From positions 1 to 64,000 of the forward strand of contig NZ_BMVE01000020.1 in assembly GCF_014650555.1 (NCBI RefSeq): a stretch of DNA of 64,000 nucleotides, given 5' to 3'. The notes under the pieces were generated by a model that ran no database searches, had not been told where the DNA came from, and worked only from the letters and a program-made list of their open reading frames with translations. This stretch comes from Streptomyces goshikiensis. GTDB lineage: Bacteria > Actinomycetota > Actinomycetes > Streptomycetales > Streptomycetaceae. How positions within the stretch are numbered: position 1 is the first letter of the stretch; each line of letters starts with the position of its first letter. This document shows, piece by piece, positions 48,710-56,883 of this stretch. A program made the translations under genes and the position numbers.

Positions 48710-50407
48710 ATGTCCGCACCTGGAAGGCCGTCCCTGCTGCCTCCCGGCCTCCGGAGGTACCGCCGGTCGTGGCTCGGCGGTGACGCCTTGGCCGGAATCA
48801 CCGTCGCCGCGTATCTGGTGCCGCAGGTCATGGCCTATGCGGGGGTGGCCGGGCTGCCTCCGGTCGTGGGGCTCTGGGCCGCGCTGCCGGCCATGGTGCT
48901 CTACGCCTTGACCGGTTCCTCACGGCTGCTGTCGGTGGGACCCGAGTCGACCACCGCGCTGATGACGGCAGTCGCCGTGGGGCCGCTCGCAGGAGGAGAC
49001 CCGGGCCGGTACGCGGTGCTCGCGGCGGCCCTCGCCGTCGTCGTCGGCCTCGCGTCACTGGCGGCCTGGGCCGTACGCCTCGGGTTCCTCGCCGACCTGC
49101 TCTCGCGGCCCGTTCTCGTCGGCTACCTCGCGGGCGTCGCCCTGATCATGGTCGTCGACCAGCTGCCCCGGCTCACCGGGGTACGGTCCACCGGCTCCGG
49201 CTTCTTCTCACAGCTGTACGCCTTCGCCCTCAACGTCTCGCACGTTCACTGGCCGACCGTCGTCCTGGCCGCCGCCGTGCTCGTCCTGCTCCTGGTGGCA
49301 CCGAAGTACTGGCGCCTGGTTCCGCGTCCGCTGCTCGCCCTCGTCGTCGCGACGGCCGCGGTGGCGGCATTCGGGTTGGACGAGCGGTACGGGGTCGCCG
49401 TGATCGGATCCGTACCCTCCGGGCTGCCAGTGCCCGCGCTGCCGTCCCCCGGTGACCTTCCGCAGCTGGTGATCCCGGCGCTGGGCGTGCTTCTCGTCGG
49501 CTACTCGGACGTGATCCTCACCGCCCGGGCCTTCGCCGACCGGGGTGATCCGCTCCCGCTGGACCCCAATCGCGAACTGCTCGCCCTGGGGGCGGCGAAC
49601 CTGGGGGCGGGCTTCATGCACGGGTTCCCCGTCAGCAGCAGCGCCAGCCGCACCGCGTTGGCCCGGTCCGCGAAGGCACGGAGCCAGGGCTACTCCCTGT
49701 TCGCCGCCCTCGCGGTACTGATGGTGCTCCTCTTCCTGGGGCCGCTCCTGGCCCACACCCCGAGCGCCGTCCTCGGCGCCATCGTCGTCTACGCCGCCGT
49801 CCGGCTCGTCGAAGTCGGTGAGTTCCGGCGCCTCGCGGCCTTCCGCCGACGCGAACTGCTTCTGGCACTCGGATGCCTCCTGGGCGTTCTGACCCTCGGC
49901 ATCCTGCGCGGCGTCCTCGTCGCCGTGGCCCTGTCCGTGGTCGAGCTGCTGGCCCGTGTGGCCCGCCCGCACGACGCCGTGGAAGGCATGGTGCCCGGGC
50001 TCGCCGGCATGCACGACGTGGACGACTACCCGACGGCGCGGACGGTTCCGGGGCTGGTGATCTACCGCTACGACTCGCCGCTGTTCTTCGCCAACGCGGA
50101 GGACTTCCGCCGCCGTGCCCTGGCAGCGGTCGACGAGCAGAGCCCTCCGACGCGATGGTTCGTCCTCAACACCGAGGCGAACGTGGAGGTGGACATCACG
50201 GCGCTGGACGCCGTGGAGGCACTGCGCCAGGAACTCGCGGACCGAGACATCGTCCTCGCACTGGCCAGGGTCAAGCAGGAACTCCGGGAGGACCTGGACG
50301 CGTACGGCCTGACCGCCTCGGTGGGAGCCGACCGCATCTACCCGACCCTGCCCACAGCCCTGGAGGCCTATCGGGCATGGAGCCGCGAGGCAGGTTTCGA
50401 GGCGTAA
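48710..50407 (+). CDS. SulP-family anion transporter with STAS domain
   Basis: 565 residues from ATG 48710 with AGGAGCG upstream. The transmembrane part begins GDALAGITVAAYLVPQVMAY (the SulP signature helix) and contains LGAANLGAGFMHGFPVSSSA and SRTALARSAKARSQ, as in SLC26/SulP carriers. A cytoplasmic STAS domain (about 430-555) ends it, with YRYDSPLFFANAEDFRRRAL. Likely substrates are sulfate, bicarbonate or dicarboxylates. It follows ppk2 by 54 bases in the same direction and may be co-transcribed. Confidence 0.92.
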   Translation: MSAPGRPSLLPPGLRRYRRSWLGGDALAGITVAAYLVPQVMAYAGVAGLPPVVGLWAALPAMVLYALTGSSRLLSVGPESTTALMTAVAVGPLAGGDPGRYAVLAAALAVVVGLASLAAWAVRLGFLADLLSRPVLVGYLAGVALIMVVDQLPRLTGVRSTGSGFFSQLYAFALNVSHVHWPTVVLAAAVLVLLLVAPKYWRLVPRPLLALVVATAAVAAFGLDERYGVAVIGSVPSGLPVPALPSPGDLPQLVIPALGVLLVGYSDVILTARAFADRGDPLPLDPNRELLALGAANLGAGFMHGFPVSSSASRTALARSAKARSQGYSLFAALAVLMVLLFLGPLLAHTPSAVLGAIVVYAAVRLVEVGEFRRLAAFRRRELLLALGCLLGVLTLGILRGVLVAVALSVVELLARVARPHDAVEGMVPGLAGMHDVDDYPTARTVPGLVIYRYDSPLFFANAEDFRRRALAAVDEQSPPTRWFVLNTEANVEVDITALDAVEALRQELADRDIVLALARVKQELREDLDAYGLTASVGADRIYPTLPTALEAYRAWSREAGFEA

Positions 50408-50506
50408 TGAGCGGCGAAGCACGGGAGAAGAGGGGCCGCACAGCAACTGGAGCGGCGGTCCCGGTACGCGATCAGCGCTCCGGCCGGCCCGTCCGGCGCA
50501 CGGACG

Positions 50507-51736
50507 TCACCTGCTGCCGCGCGCCCTGCGCAGTCCGTGGACGGCGGCGCCGACAGCGAGGACCACGGCCCCGCAGACCACGCTGCTCAGGGGCAGGGAG
50601 AAGCCGAGCAGCACGCAGCCGGCCAGACCCAGGACGGGGACGATCCGGTGGGGCCCGCCCTCGTCCCGGCCGAGGGTGAAGGCGCAGGCGTTGGCGATGG
50701 CGTAGTAGGCCAGCACCCCGAAGGAGGAGAAGCCGATCGCCCCGCGCAGGTCGGTGGTCGCGGCGAGCAGGGAGACGACGGCTCCGACGGCGAGCTCTGC
50801 GCGGTGCGGAACACCCGAGCGCGGGTGGACGGCCGACAGGCCGTGAGGCAGGTGCCGGTCCCGGGCCATCGCCAAGGTGGTGCGCGAGACCCCCAGGATC
50901 AGCGCGAGGAGCGAGCCGAGCGCGGCGACCGCGCCGCCGGCACGGACGACGGGCACCAGCCGTTCGGCGCCCGCGGCCCGGACCGCGTCCGACAACGGCG
51001 CAGCGGCGTGCGCGAGGCCGTCCGGGCCGAGCACCGTCAGGACGGCGATGGCGACGAGGGCATAGACGGCGAGCGTGATGCCGAGCGCGGTCGGGATGGC
51101 GCGCGGGATGGTGCGGGCGGGGTCGCGAACCTCCTCGCCGAGCGTGGCGATGCGGGCGTACCCGGCGAAGGCGAAGAACAGCAGCCCCGAGGCCTGGAGC
51201 ACTCCGCCGACGGTGGCGTCCGAGCCGATGTCCAGCCGGGAGGCATCCGCACCGGCAGAGGTCAGGCAGGTGACCACCACCGCGGCGAGCACGGCCAGGA
51301 CGACCGCGACGATGACCCGGGTCACGAACGCGGACTTCTGCACCCCGGCGTAGTTCACCGCGGTCAGTGCCACCACCGCGGCGACGGCCACCGCGTGGGC
51401 CTGTCCGGGCCACAGGTAGGAACCGACGGTGAGGGCCATCGCCGCGCAGGATGCGGTCTTGCCGACGACGAACGCCCACCCTGCCAGGTAGCCCCAGAAC
51501 TCGCCCAGCCGCTCACGGCCGTAGACGTAGGTGCCCCCGGACCGCGGGTACAAGGCTGCCAGCCGTGCCGAGGACATCGCGTTGCAGTACGCCACGACCG
51601 CCGCCGAGGCCAGGGCGATCAGCAGCCCGGAACCGGCGGCGCCGGCCGCCGGGCCGAGCGCGGCGAAGATCCCCGCCCCGATCATGGAGCCCATGCCGAT
51701 CACCACCGCGTCCGGCACGCCCAGACGCTGTTTCAT
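50507..51736 (-). CDS. APC-family amino acid/polyamine permease
   Basis: 409 residues from ATG 51736 (a start nine codons upstream in a Gly run is less likely). The N-terminus LGVPDAVVIGMGSMIGAGIF with its broken helix (GMGSMIGAGIF) is the substrate-binding G-S/A-G motif of the APC superfamily. Further on LFFAFAGYARIATLGEEVRD and the pattern RTIPRAIPTALG in the loop 6-7 region are typical. About twelve helices. The substrate is not predictable. It starts 32 bases after arsC, in the same direction, so it could belong to the arsenic operon, although it is not of an arsenite-pump family (ArsB or Acr3). Confidence 0.88.
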   Translation of the reverse strand: MKQRLGVPDAVVIGMGSMIGAGIFAALGPAAGAAGSGLLIALASAAVVAYCNAMSSARLAALYPRSGGTYVYGRERLGEFWGYLAGWAFVVGKTASCAAMALTVGSYLWPGQAHAVAVAAVVALTAVNYAGVQKSAFVTRVIVAVVLAVLAAVVVTCLTSAGADASRLDIGSDATVGGVLQASGLLFFAFAGYARIATLGEEVRDPARTIPRAIPTALGITLAVYALVAIAVLTVLGPDGLAHAAAPLSDAVRAAGAERLVPVVRAGGAVAALGSLLALILGVSRTTLAMARDRHLPHGLSAVHPRSGVPHRAELAVGAVVSLLAATTDLRGAIGFSSFGVLAYYAIANACAFTLGRDEGGPHRIVPVLGLAGCVLLGFSLPLSSVVCGAVVLAVGAAVHGLRRARGSR

Positions 51737-51768
51737 CGGACCCCCACCCCCACCCCCGCCCATCGGAA

Positions 51769-52176
51769 TCAGCCGGGGAGGAGTTCGCTGACGAGGCCGC
51801 GGACGCGGGTCTCGATCTCATCGCGGATCCGGCGTACGGCGTCGACGCCCTGGCCTGCGGGGTCTTCCAGCGTCCAGTCGAGGTAGCGCTTGCCGGGGAA
51901 GACGGGGCAGGTGTCACCGCAGCCCATGGTGATGCACACATCCGACGCCTGGACCGCCTCGACGGTCAGGATCTTCGGGGTCCGGGCGGACATGTCGATG
52001 CCGACCTCGCGCATCGCCTCGACCGCGGCCGGGTTGATGCTGCCCGCGGGTGCGGAGCCCGCGGAGCGGACCTCCACGCGGTCGCCCGCGAGGTGGCTGA
52101 GCCAGGCGGCGGCCATTTGGGAGCGGCCGGCGTTGTGGACGCAGACGAACAGCACGGACGGCTTGGCGTCAGACAT
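51769..52176 (-). CDS. arsC: Arsenate reductase, low-molecular-weight phosphatase type
   Basis: 135 residues from ATG 52176. The phosphatase loop CVHNAGRSQ has nucleophile C12 and R18 (CX5R); the two further redox cysteines are C86 and C90 in TMGCGDTCPVFPGKRYLDW. This triple-Cys layout is that of thioredoxin-coupled S. aureus-type ArsC; in actinobacteria, mycothiol-coupled forms also occur. It reduces arsenate to arsenite. It is divergent from an arsR gene with a 10-bp inverted repeat between, and is followed by the permease gene. Confidence 0.93.
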   Translation of the reverse strand: MSDAKPSVLFVCVHNAGRSQMAAAWLSHLAGDRVEVRSAGSAPAGSINPAAVEAMREVGIDMSARTPKILTVEAVQASDVCITMGCGDTCPVFPGKRYLDWTLEDPAGQGVDAVRRIRDEIETRVRGLVSELLPG

Positions 52177-52220
52177 GGGGTCTCTTCTCGGCGAACAGCA
52201 AGGCAACGGCGCGGCGTCGA

Positions 52221-52256
52221 CATCAGCAGAAGCTGGTGTCAGTGGCTGCTGATGTG
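52221..52256. promoter_or_regulatory. Probable ArsR operator between arsC and arsR
   Basis: Perfect 10-bp arms ACATCAGCAG (52221-52230) and CTGCTGATGT (52247-52256), 16 bases apart, in the 93-base divergent gap. Confidence 0.65.
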
Positions 52257-52269
52257 AAAGTATCAGCCC

Positions 52270-52584
52270 ATGATGACGTCAGTCGACACTGATCTGATCC
52301 GGGTTCTGGCCGACCCGCTCCGGCTCCGGATCGTGACCCTCCTCGCCCGTGAGACGCTCTGCACCACCCACCTCGTGGAGGAGACCGGCGCCAAGCAGAC
52401 CAACCTCTCCAACCACATGAAGGTGCTCAGGGAGGCGGGGGTCGTGGATACGGAGCCCTGCGGAAGGTACGTCTACTACCGGCTGCGCCCGGAGGTCCTC
52501 GAAGCCCTCGCCGGTCAGTTCACCGACCTCGCCCAGAGCGCGCGTGCCACGGCCGAAGCGAACCGCAAGCGGTCCTGCCCGTAG
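52270..52584 (+). CDS. arsR: ArsR-family repressor (copy 1)
   Basis: 104 residues from ATG 52270. The winged helix is clear: RVLADPLRLRIVTLLARETL then TGAKQTNLSNHMKVLREAGV and GRYVYYRL. A single Cys (C31) sits at the start of helix 3, with another in EPCGRY, but there is no CxC pair in the usual ELCVCD place, so its arsenic site must be different. It begins 14 bases after the inverted repeat and is followed by the channel gene, suggesting autoregulation of the operon. Confidence 0.88.
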   Translation: MMTSVDTDLIRVLADPLRLRIVTLLARETLCTTHLVEETGAKQTNLSNHMKVLREAGVVDTEPCGRYVYYRLRPEVLEALAGQFTDLAQSARATAEANRKRSCP

Positions 52585-52624
52585 CCTGCCGAGCTCTGCC
52601 TCACCTGCCCGAGGAGAACCTGCC

Positions 52625-53416
52625 TTGACCGCCACAGAGCCCGCCGCGGGCGAGGTCGTAGCCGTTGCCACGGCGTCGCGGCCCGCGCCCGGCGCGACCC
52701 CGCCCCGCACCCCGCTGATCGCCCGCACGGCCGCCGAACTGGTCGGCACCGCCGCCCTGGTCGCGGTCGTGGTCGGCTCCGGCATCCAGGCCACCGCGCT
52801 CACCGACGACATCGCCCTGCAACTGCTGGCCAACTCCACCGCCACCGTCTTCGGCCTCGGCGTCCTGATCACGCTCCTCGGACCGGTCTCCGGCGCCCAC
52901 TTCAACCCGGTCGTGACCCTGGCCGAGTGGTGGACCGGCCGCCGCGGAGGGCCCGGCGTCACCGCCCGAGAGCTCGCCGTCTACGTGCCCTCACAGATCG
53001 CCGGCGCCATATGCGGGGCGATCCTGGCCGACGCGATGTTCGGCCGGCCGCTGGTCAAGTGGTCGCAGCACGACCGCTCCGCCGGCCACCTCCTGCTCGG
53101 CGAGGCCGTCGCCACCGCGGGCCTGATCCTGCTGATCTTCGGCCTGGCCCGCACCGACCGCCTCCGCTTCGCCCCCGTCGCGGTCGCCTCCTACATCGGC
53201 GCCGCGTACTGGTTCACCTCCTCCACCTCCTTCGCCAACCCCGCGGTCACCATCGGCCGCGCGTTCACGGACACGTTCGCGGGCATCGCCCCGGCCTCCG
53301 TGCCCGGCTTCATCGCCGTGCAGCTCGTCGGCGCCGTGGTGGGCCTGGCGCTGGTGGCCGTCATCTTCATGGGGACCGGACCGGCCGCCGCCCCTGGAGA
53401 CGCCGAGCTCAGCTGA
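52625..53416 (+). CDS. MIP/aquaglyceroporin channel, arsenic-associated
   Basis: 263 residues from TTG 52625 with GGAGAA upstream; no other start fits. A 30-residue hydrophilic start is followed by six hydrophobic segments and the two half-helix motifs of the MIP family: SGAHFNPVVTLAEWW (NPV in place of NPA) and SFANPAVTIGRAFTDT. The channel would conduct uncharged solutes such as glycerol or As(OH)3. In Sinorhizobium meliloti, AqpS in the ars operon lets arsenite leak out after reduction by ArsC and replaces a pump. The same logic fits here, since no ArsB or Acr3 is present. Confidence 0.88.
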   Translation: MTATEPAAGEVVAVATASRPAPGATPPRTPLIARTAAELVGTAALVAVVVGSGIQATALTDDIALQLLANSTATVFGLGVLITLLGPVSGAHFNPVVTLAEWWTGRRGGPGVTARELAVYVPSQIAGAICGAILADAMFGRPLVKWSQHDRSAGHLLLGEAVATAGLILLIFGLARTDRLRFAPVAVASYIGAAYWFTSSTSFANPAVTIGRAFTDTFAGIAPASVPGFIAVQLVGAVVGLALVAVIFMGTGPAAAPGDAELS

Positions 53417-53447
53417 GGCGGGGGTTGCGGCGCTCCAGCGCCCTCGG

Positions 53448-53810
53448 TCATGCGGTGGCCGCGCGGGTGAGGAGCCGGCCCATGGCGGCGAGCACGGACG
53501 GCTCGACCTTGTAGTACACCCAGGTGCCGCGCCGCTCCGAGGACAGCAGACCGGCCTCGCGGAGCTTCTTCAGGTGGTGGGAGACGGTGGGCTGGGAGAC
53601 GCCGACGTCGGAGATGTCGCACACGCACGCCTCCCCGCCCTCGTGGGACGCGACCAGGGAGAACAGGCGCAGCCGCACCGGGTCACCGAGGGCCTTGAAC
53701 ATGACCGCGGTCCGCTCGGCCTCCTCGGCCGTCAGCGGTCGTTCCGACAGCGGTGGGCAGCACGGTGCCGCGCTCTCGGGCTCCAGCAGCGGCAATGCGT
53801 TCGTGGTCAT
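53448..53810 (-). CDS. arsR: ArsR-family repressor with CxC metal site (copy 2)
   Basis: 120 residues from ATG 53810. The metal-binding pair C62-x-C64 lies in GGEACVCDISDVGVSQPTVS just before the recognition helix (VSQPTVSHHLKKLREAGLLS); C17-C18 at the N-terminus may add a third ligand, as in ArsR types using N-terminal cysteines. It is divergent from the flavin monooxygenase. The gap contains GTCTATATTGAC (53841-53852, an imperfect palindrome) and repeats of TTGATGAA/TTGACGAA that may be its operator. Confidence 0.92.
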   Translation of the reverse strand: MTTNALPLLEPESAAPCCPPLSERPLTAEEAERTAVMFKALGDPVRLRLFSLVASHEGGEACVCDISDVGVSQPTVSHHLKKLREAGLLSSERRGTWVYYKVEPSVLAAMGRLLTRAATA

Positions 53811-53840
53811 GGCCCCATCATCCCCACAACTTTGATGAAT

Positions 53841-53852
53841 GTCTATATTGAC
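53841..53852. promoter_or_regulatory. Possible ArsR operator
   Basis: GTCTATATTGAC, symmetric apart from two positions, with TTGATGAA and TTGACGAA on either side, in the arsR-arsO gap. Confidence 0.4.
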
Positions 53853-53921
53853 GAACCTCGATGTGAGGTGCACGCTGAAACCCAGGACATCGACAACTGT
53901 CGAATCAATGGGGGCCCCGTC

Positions 53922-55289
53922 GTGAACGCATCCACCACAGCCACAGCCACAGCCACAGCCGCGGTCCTTCCCGTTGTCGTGATCGGTGCCGGCCCCATCG
54001 GCCTGGCGGCCGCCGCCCGGCTCATCGAGCGGGACATCCAGCCCCTGGTGCTGGAGGCCGGACCCGCCGCGGCGACGGCGGTCCGCGCCTGGTCGCACGT
54101 GCGGCTGTTCTCCCCCTGGTCCGAGGTCGTCGACCCGGCCGCCGAGAAGCTCCTGGCCCCCAGCGGCTGGGTCCGGCCCAACGGCTCCGCCTACCCGTCC
54201 GGGGCCGACTGGGCCGGCCTCTATCTCCAGCCGCTGGCCGACGTCCTGGGTGAGAAGGTCCGCTACGACACCACCGTCACCGGCGTCTCCCGTGCCGGCC
54301 GCGACCGCATCGTCGACGCCGACCGCGACACCCAGCCCTTCGTCATCCACTACAGCGGCCCGGACGGCGCGGAGGGGCGGATCCACGCCCGCGCCGTGAT
54401 CGACGCCTCCGGCACGTGGTCCACCCCCGGCCCGGCCGGCGGCAGCGGCCTGCCCGCAATCGGCGAGAAGGCCGCGGCCGACCGGATCTCCTACCGGATC
54501 CCGGACCTCAAGAACCCGGCCGTCCGCGCCCGGTACGCCGGGAAGCGCACCGCCGTCATCGGTTCCGGCGCCTCCGCCTTCACCGCGCTCGCCTGCCTGG
54601 CCGACCTCGCCACGTCCGACGACGGCGCCGGCACGCACGCGACGTGGATCCTGCGCCGGGGGATCTCCGGCTCGACCTTCGGCGGCGGCGAGGCCGACCA
54701 GCTGCCTGCCCGCGGCGCCCTCGGTCTTGCCGCGAAGGCCGCCGTCGAAGACGGCTACGCCGACGCGATCACCGGCTTCCGCACCGACGCCGTCGAACGC
54801 GACGGGGACGGCCGCCTGGTCCTGATCGGTGAGGACAACCGCCGCCTCGCTGCGGTCGACGAGGTCGTCGCCCTCACCGGCCTGCGCCCCGACCTCACCT
54901 TCCTCGAAGAGCTCCGTCTCGGCCTCGACGAGCGCCTCCAGGCGCCCATCGCGCTCGCGCCGCTGATCGACCCCAACCAGCACTCGTGCGGCACCGTCTA
55001 CCCGCACGGCGCGGGCGAGCTGTCCCACCCCGAGAGGGGCCTCTACCTCGTCGGCATGAAGTCGTACGGCCGCGCCCCGACCTTCCTCGCGATGACCGGC
55101 TACGAGCAGGTCCGCTCCATCGCCGCCCACCTCGCCGGCGACCACGAGGCCGCCGAACGCGTCGAGCTCACGCTCCCGGAGACCGGTGTCTGCGGCGGCG
55201 CGGGCCTCTTCGACCAGCCTGCCGCCGAGGAGGCCAGCGCGGGAGGCTGCTGCGCTGCCCCGGCCACGCTGACGCCCGGAGGCTGCTGA
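53922..55289 (+). CDS. ArsO-like flavin monooxygenase with cysteine-rich tail
   Basis: 455 residues from GTG 53922; an ATG at 53835 in the same frame is less likely. Two Rossmann motifs: VVVIGAGPIGLAAAARLIER (FAD) near the start, and RTAVIGSGASAFTALACLAD (NADPH) near residue 205. WSHVRLFSPWSEVVDPAAEK is typical of the ArsO-type proteins found in ars operons. The last ~35 residues hold five Cys (TGVCGGAG, GGCCAAPATLTPGGC), a plausible trivalent-arsenic site. A role in oxidising organic arsenic or arsenite is proposed for the family but has not been shown here. It is controlled with the divergent arsR. Confidence 0.87.
   Translation: MNASTTATATATAAVLPVVVIGAGPIGLAAAARLIERDIQPLVLEAGPAAATAVRAWSHVRLFSPWSEVVDPAAEKLLAPSGWVRPNGSAYPSGADWAGLYLQPLADVLGEKVRYDTTVTGVSRAGRDRIVDADRDTQPFVIHYSGPDGAEGRIHARAVIDASGTWSTPGPAGGSGLPAIGEKAAADRISYRIPDLKNPAVRARYAGKRTAVIGSGASAFTALACLADLATSDDGAGTHATWILRRGISGSTFGGGEADQLPARGALGLAAKAAVEDGYADAITGFRTDAVERDGDGRLVLIGEDNRRLAAVDEVVALTGLRPDLTFLEELRLGLDERLQAPIALAPLIDPNQHSCGTVYPHGAGELSHPERGLYLVGMKSYGRAPTFLAMTGYEQVRSIAAHLAGDHEAAERVELTLPETGVCGGAGLFDQPAAEEASAGGCCAAPATLTPGGC
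53936..53959 (+). repeat. CACAGC hexanucleotide x4
   Basis: Four perfect CACAGC copies in the N-terminal coding part of the flavoprotein give a Thr-Ala-rich stretch; length is likely variable between strains. Confidence 0.7.
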
Positions 55290-55489
55290 CCGCGGTTGCG
55301 CATCGCCGGGCCACACGGGCCGAATCCGGACCAGGGACCCGGACACGGCACGCATCAACCTGGCCATGACAGCCACCGTCCTTCTTGCGCCGCCTGCCCG
55401 AGGCACCCGTGTCCGGTCCTTAGCCCGAGGCCATGAGGCTTTGGTGTGCGGCGTCGATGTGGAACCGTTCTTGTGTCAGGCTGCGGAGC

Positions 55490-56023
55490 ATGGGGTGGAC
55501 ATTCAAAGTGCACGGCGGTATCGCGACCGTGCTGGGGATCGCGCTGCTGGCGCTGACAGCGCTCACCTGGTTGCCTGGGACCTTGCCGCTGACAGGGTCG
55601 AGCTGGCTGCTGGCGGCGATTGTCGTGTTGCTCTTCCCGGTCTTCATATCTGCCCTGGTGCGTGTGTTCCTGACGCGCGCGGACCGGCGCTCGGTTTGGC
55701 TGGCTTTCCGGTGCCTTCCTCGAAAGGCCCGGATGGGGCTTGCGGCCTTGGTCCTGTGGGGCGTTGTGATGATGGTCTTGAGTACGGCGGGCCAAGGGAA
55801 CCTCCAGTCCGCGGAGCTGAGGGAAGGTCGGTACTTCGCTTTCGACACCACGCCGCCCGCGCGTGGCACGGTCGAGGTCTCCCAGAGTCAGTACCAGGCT
55901 GTTCTGGAGAGCGATGAGCGCAGCGTGTTCGCGATCCCGGGGTTGCTGTTCGTCGGCGCCGCATACGTCGTCTTGGCGGCCGGGGAGCTGCGCCGAGCAG
56001 ATCGAGTCCGTGTGCCGTCGTGA
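55490..56023 (+). CDS. Hypothetical membrane protein, ~177 aa
   Basis: 177 residues from ATG 55490; starting at 55433 would add 19 residues. Hydrophobic segments are found near 7-25, 33-54, 75-92 and 140-158, separated by Arg-rich loops, with an extracytoplasmic segment (REGRYFAFDTTPPARGTVEV) between helices 3 and 4. The shape resembles small integral proteins in polymorphic-toxin neighbourhoods, but there is no family recognised. It is 28 bases from the next small gene and may be co-transcribed. Confidence 0.6.
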   Translation: MGWTFKVHGGIATVLGIALLALTALTWLPGTLPLTGSSWLLAAIVVLLFPVFISALVRVFLTRADRRSVWLAFRCLPRKARMGLAALVLWGVVMMVLSTAGQGNLQSAELREGRYFAFDTTPPARGTVEVSQSQYQAVLESDERSVFAIPGLLFVGAAYVVLAAGELRRADRVRVPS

Positions 56024-56050
56024 CCCGTTCCTGGCTGGCATCCTGGAGCG

Positions 56051-56362
56051 ATGGAACGTGGAACCGGCGCCACCGAGAACGGCCTGCGGCATCTGCTCAA
56101 CGAGTGGGATCCGATCGGCGTCGCTGACGTTGTGAAGGACGAGTACGACTGCATGCTCGCGCCTCTGCTGCAGCGGCTCCGTGGTGGCGCCGGTCAGTCG
56201 GATATCGGTGATTTCCTAAGGCATGAGCTGGAGGATCACTTCGGTCTCGACCCGCTGGGGCTGCGGCCGGAAGCGATGGCGGCCCGAGTGGTCTCCTGGT
56301 GGACAGCCGCTGGCAGGGCCGGTGGCCCTGGCCACGTTGAGGAGTTGTCCGACGGGCCCTGA
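56051..56362 (+). CDS. Hypothetical protein with DUF1871/immunity-like signature
   Basis: 103 residues from ATG 56051. The sequence LRHLLNEWDPIGVADVVKDE then YDCMLAPLLQRLRGG and LRHELEDHFGLDP shows the W-D-P-I-G and YDxxxxPLL pattern of small DUF1871-like proteins common in Gram-positive genomes, often beside toxins. Acidic, soluble, no signal. A neighbouring giant RHS-type protein makes an immunity role thinkable, but its toxin domain is outside the window, so this is inference. Confidence 0.6.
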   Translation: MERGTGATENGLRHLLNEWDPIGVADVVKDEYDCMLAPLLQRLRGGAGQSDIGDFLRHELEDHFGLDPLGLRPEAMAARVVSWWTAAGRAGGPGHVEELSDGP

Positions 56363-56883
56363 AATCGGGCGGCTCGTGGTCGGCGCCGGATGATCCGATA
56401 GCCGTCTACAACGAGAGCGGACCAGTGCACGAGCCGCCTCTGTCGGAGATGGAGAAGTCCTGGCTCAGCCGCCGTGCCGACCGGGTAGGTTGCGCGCTCG
56501 GTACCAGTCAGGGCACTTCGGGCGCCTGATCTGCACGGAGGCCGCCCGCGGCGTCGGCCGCCGGGCTGTCGTGCCAGTTCGTGGTGTTCAAGCTTGCGGA
56601 GTCCGCCCAGGAAGGTTGGAGGGCGGTCACCGTCAGCACGATCTCCGACCGCCCGGCCCAAGTCCTCGGCACGGTCGGACCCGCGGTGACGGTGGAGACC
56701 GTCTGTTCAGTCGGCCGGCCCTTTCCCGGCCTCGTGCCGCGCCGGGCCGCCGACGGGGCGCGTGCGGCGCGCTTCGGCGCGCGGGGCCAGAGGCGTGCTT
56801 CGAACGGCGCGTATGTCGCGCATGCGGCATACGGGATCGGTGTACTAGCTTCCACGTACCTGGTTGATGATCGCGTGGGGGTT
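56363..56883. other. Region of unclear coding status before the giant gene
   Basis: About 520 bases with no clear gene. The frame of the giant protein is open back to 56341 and includes protein-like stretches (WSAPDDPIAVYNESGPVHEP, PPLSEMEKSWLSRRADRVGC and VVFKLAESAQEGWRAVTVST), separated by Arg/Pro-rich noise. The last resembles, weakly, the C-terminal region of an IS256-type transposase. I regard these as remnants of earlier genes. Confidence 0.35.

Noticed and set aside
49208..50446. 412-residue leftward frame over the SulP gene
   Set aside because: Shadow frame; composition and lack of motifs.
50507..51736. Treating the APC permease as the arsenite pump
   Set aside because: Helix-1 signature is that of amino acid/polyamine carriers, not ArsB or Acr3; only adjacency links it to arsC.
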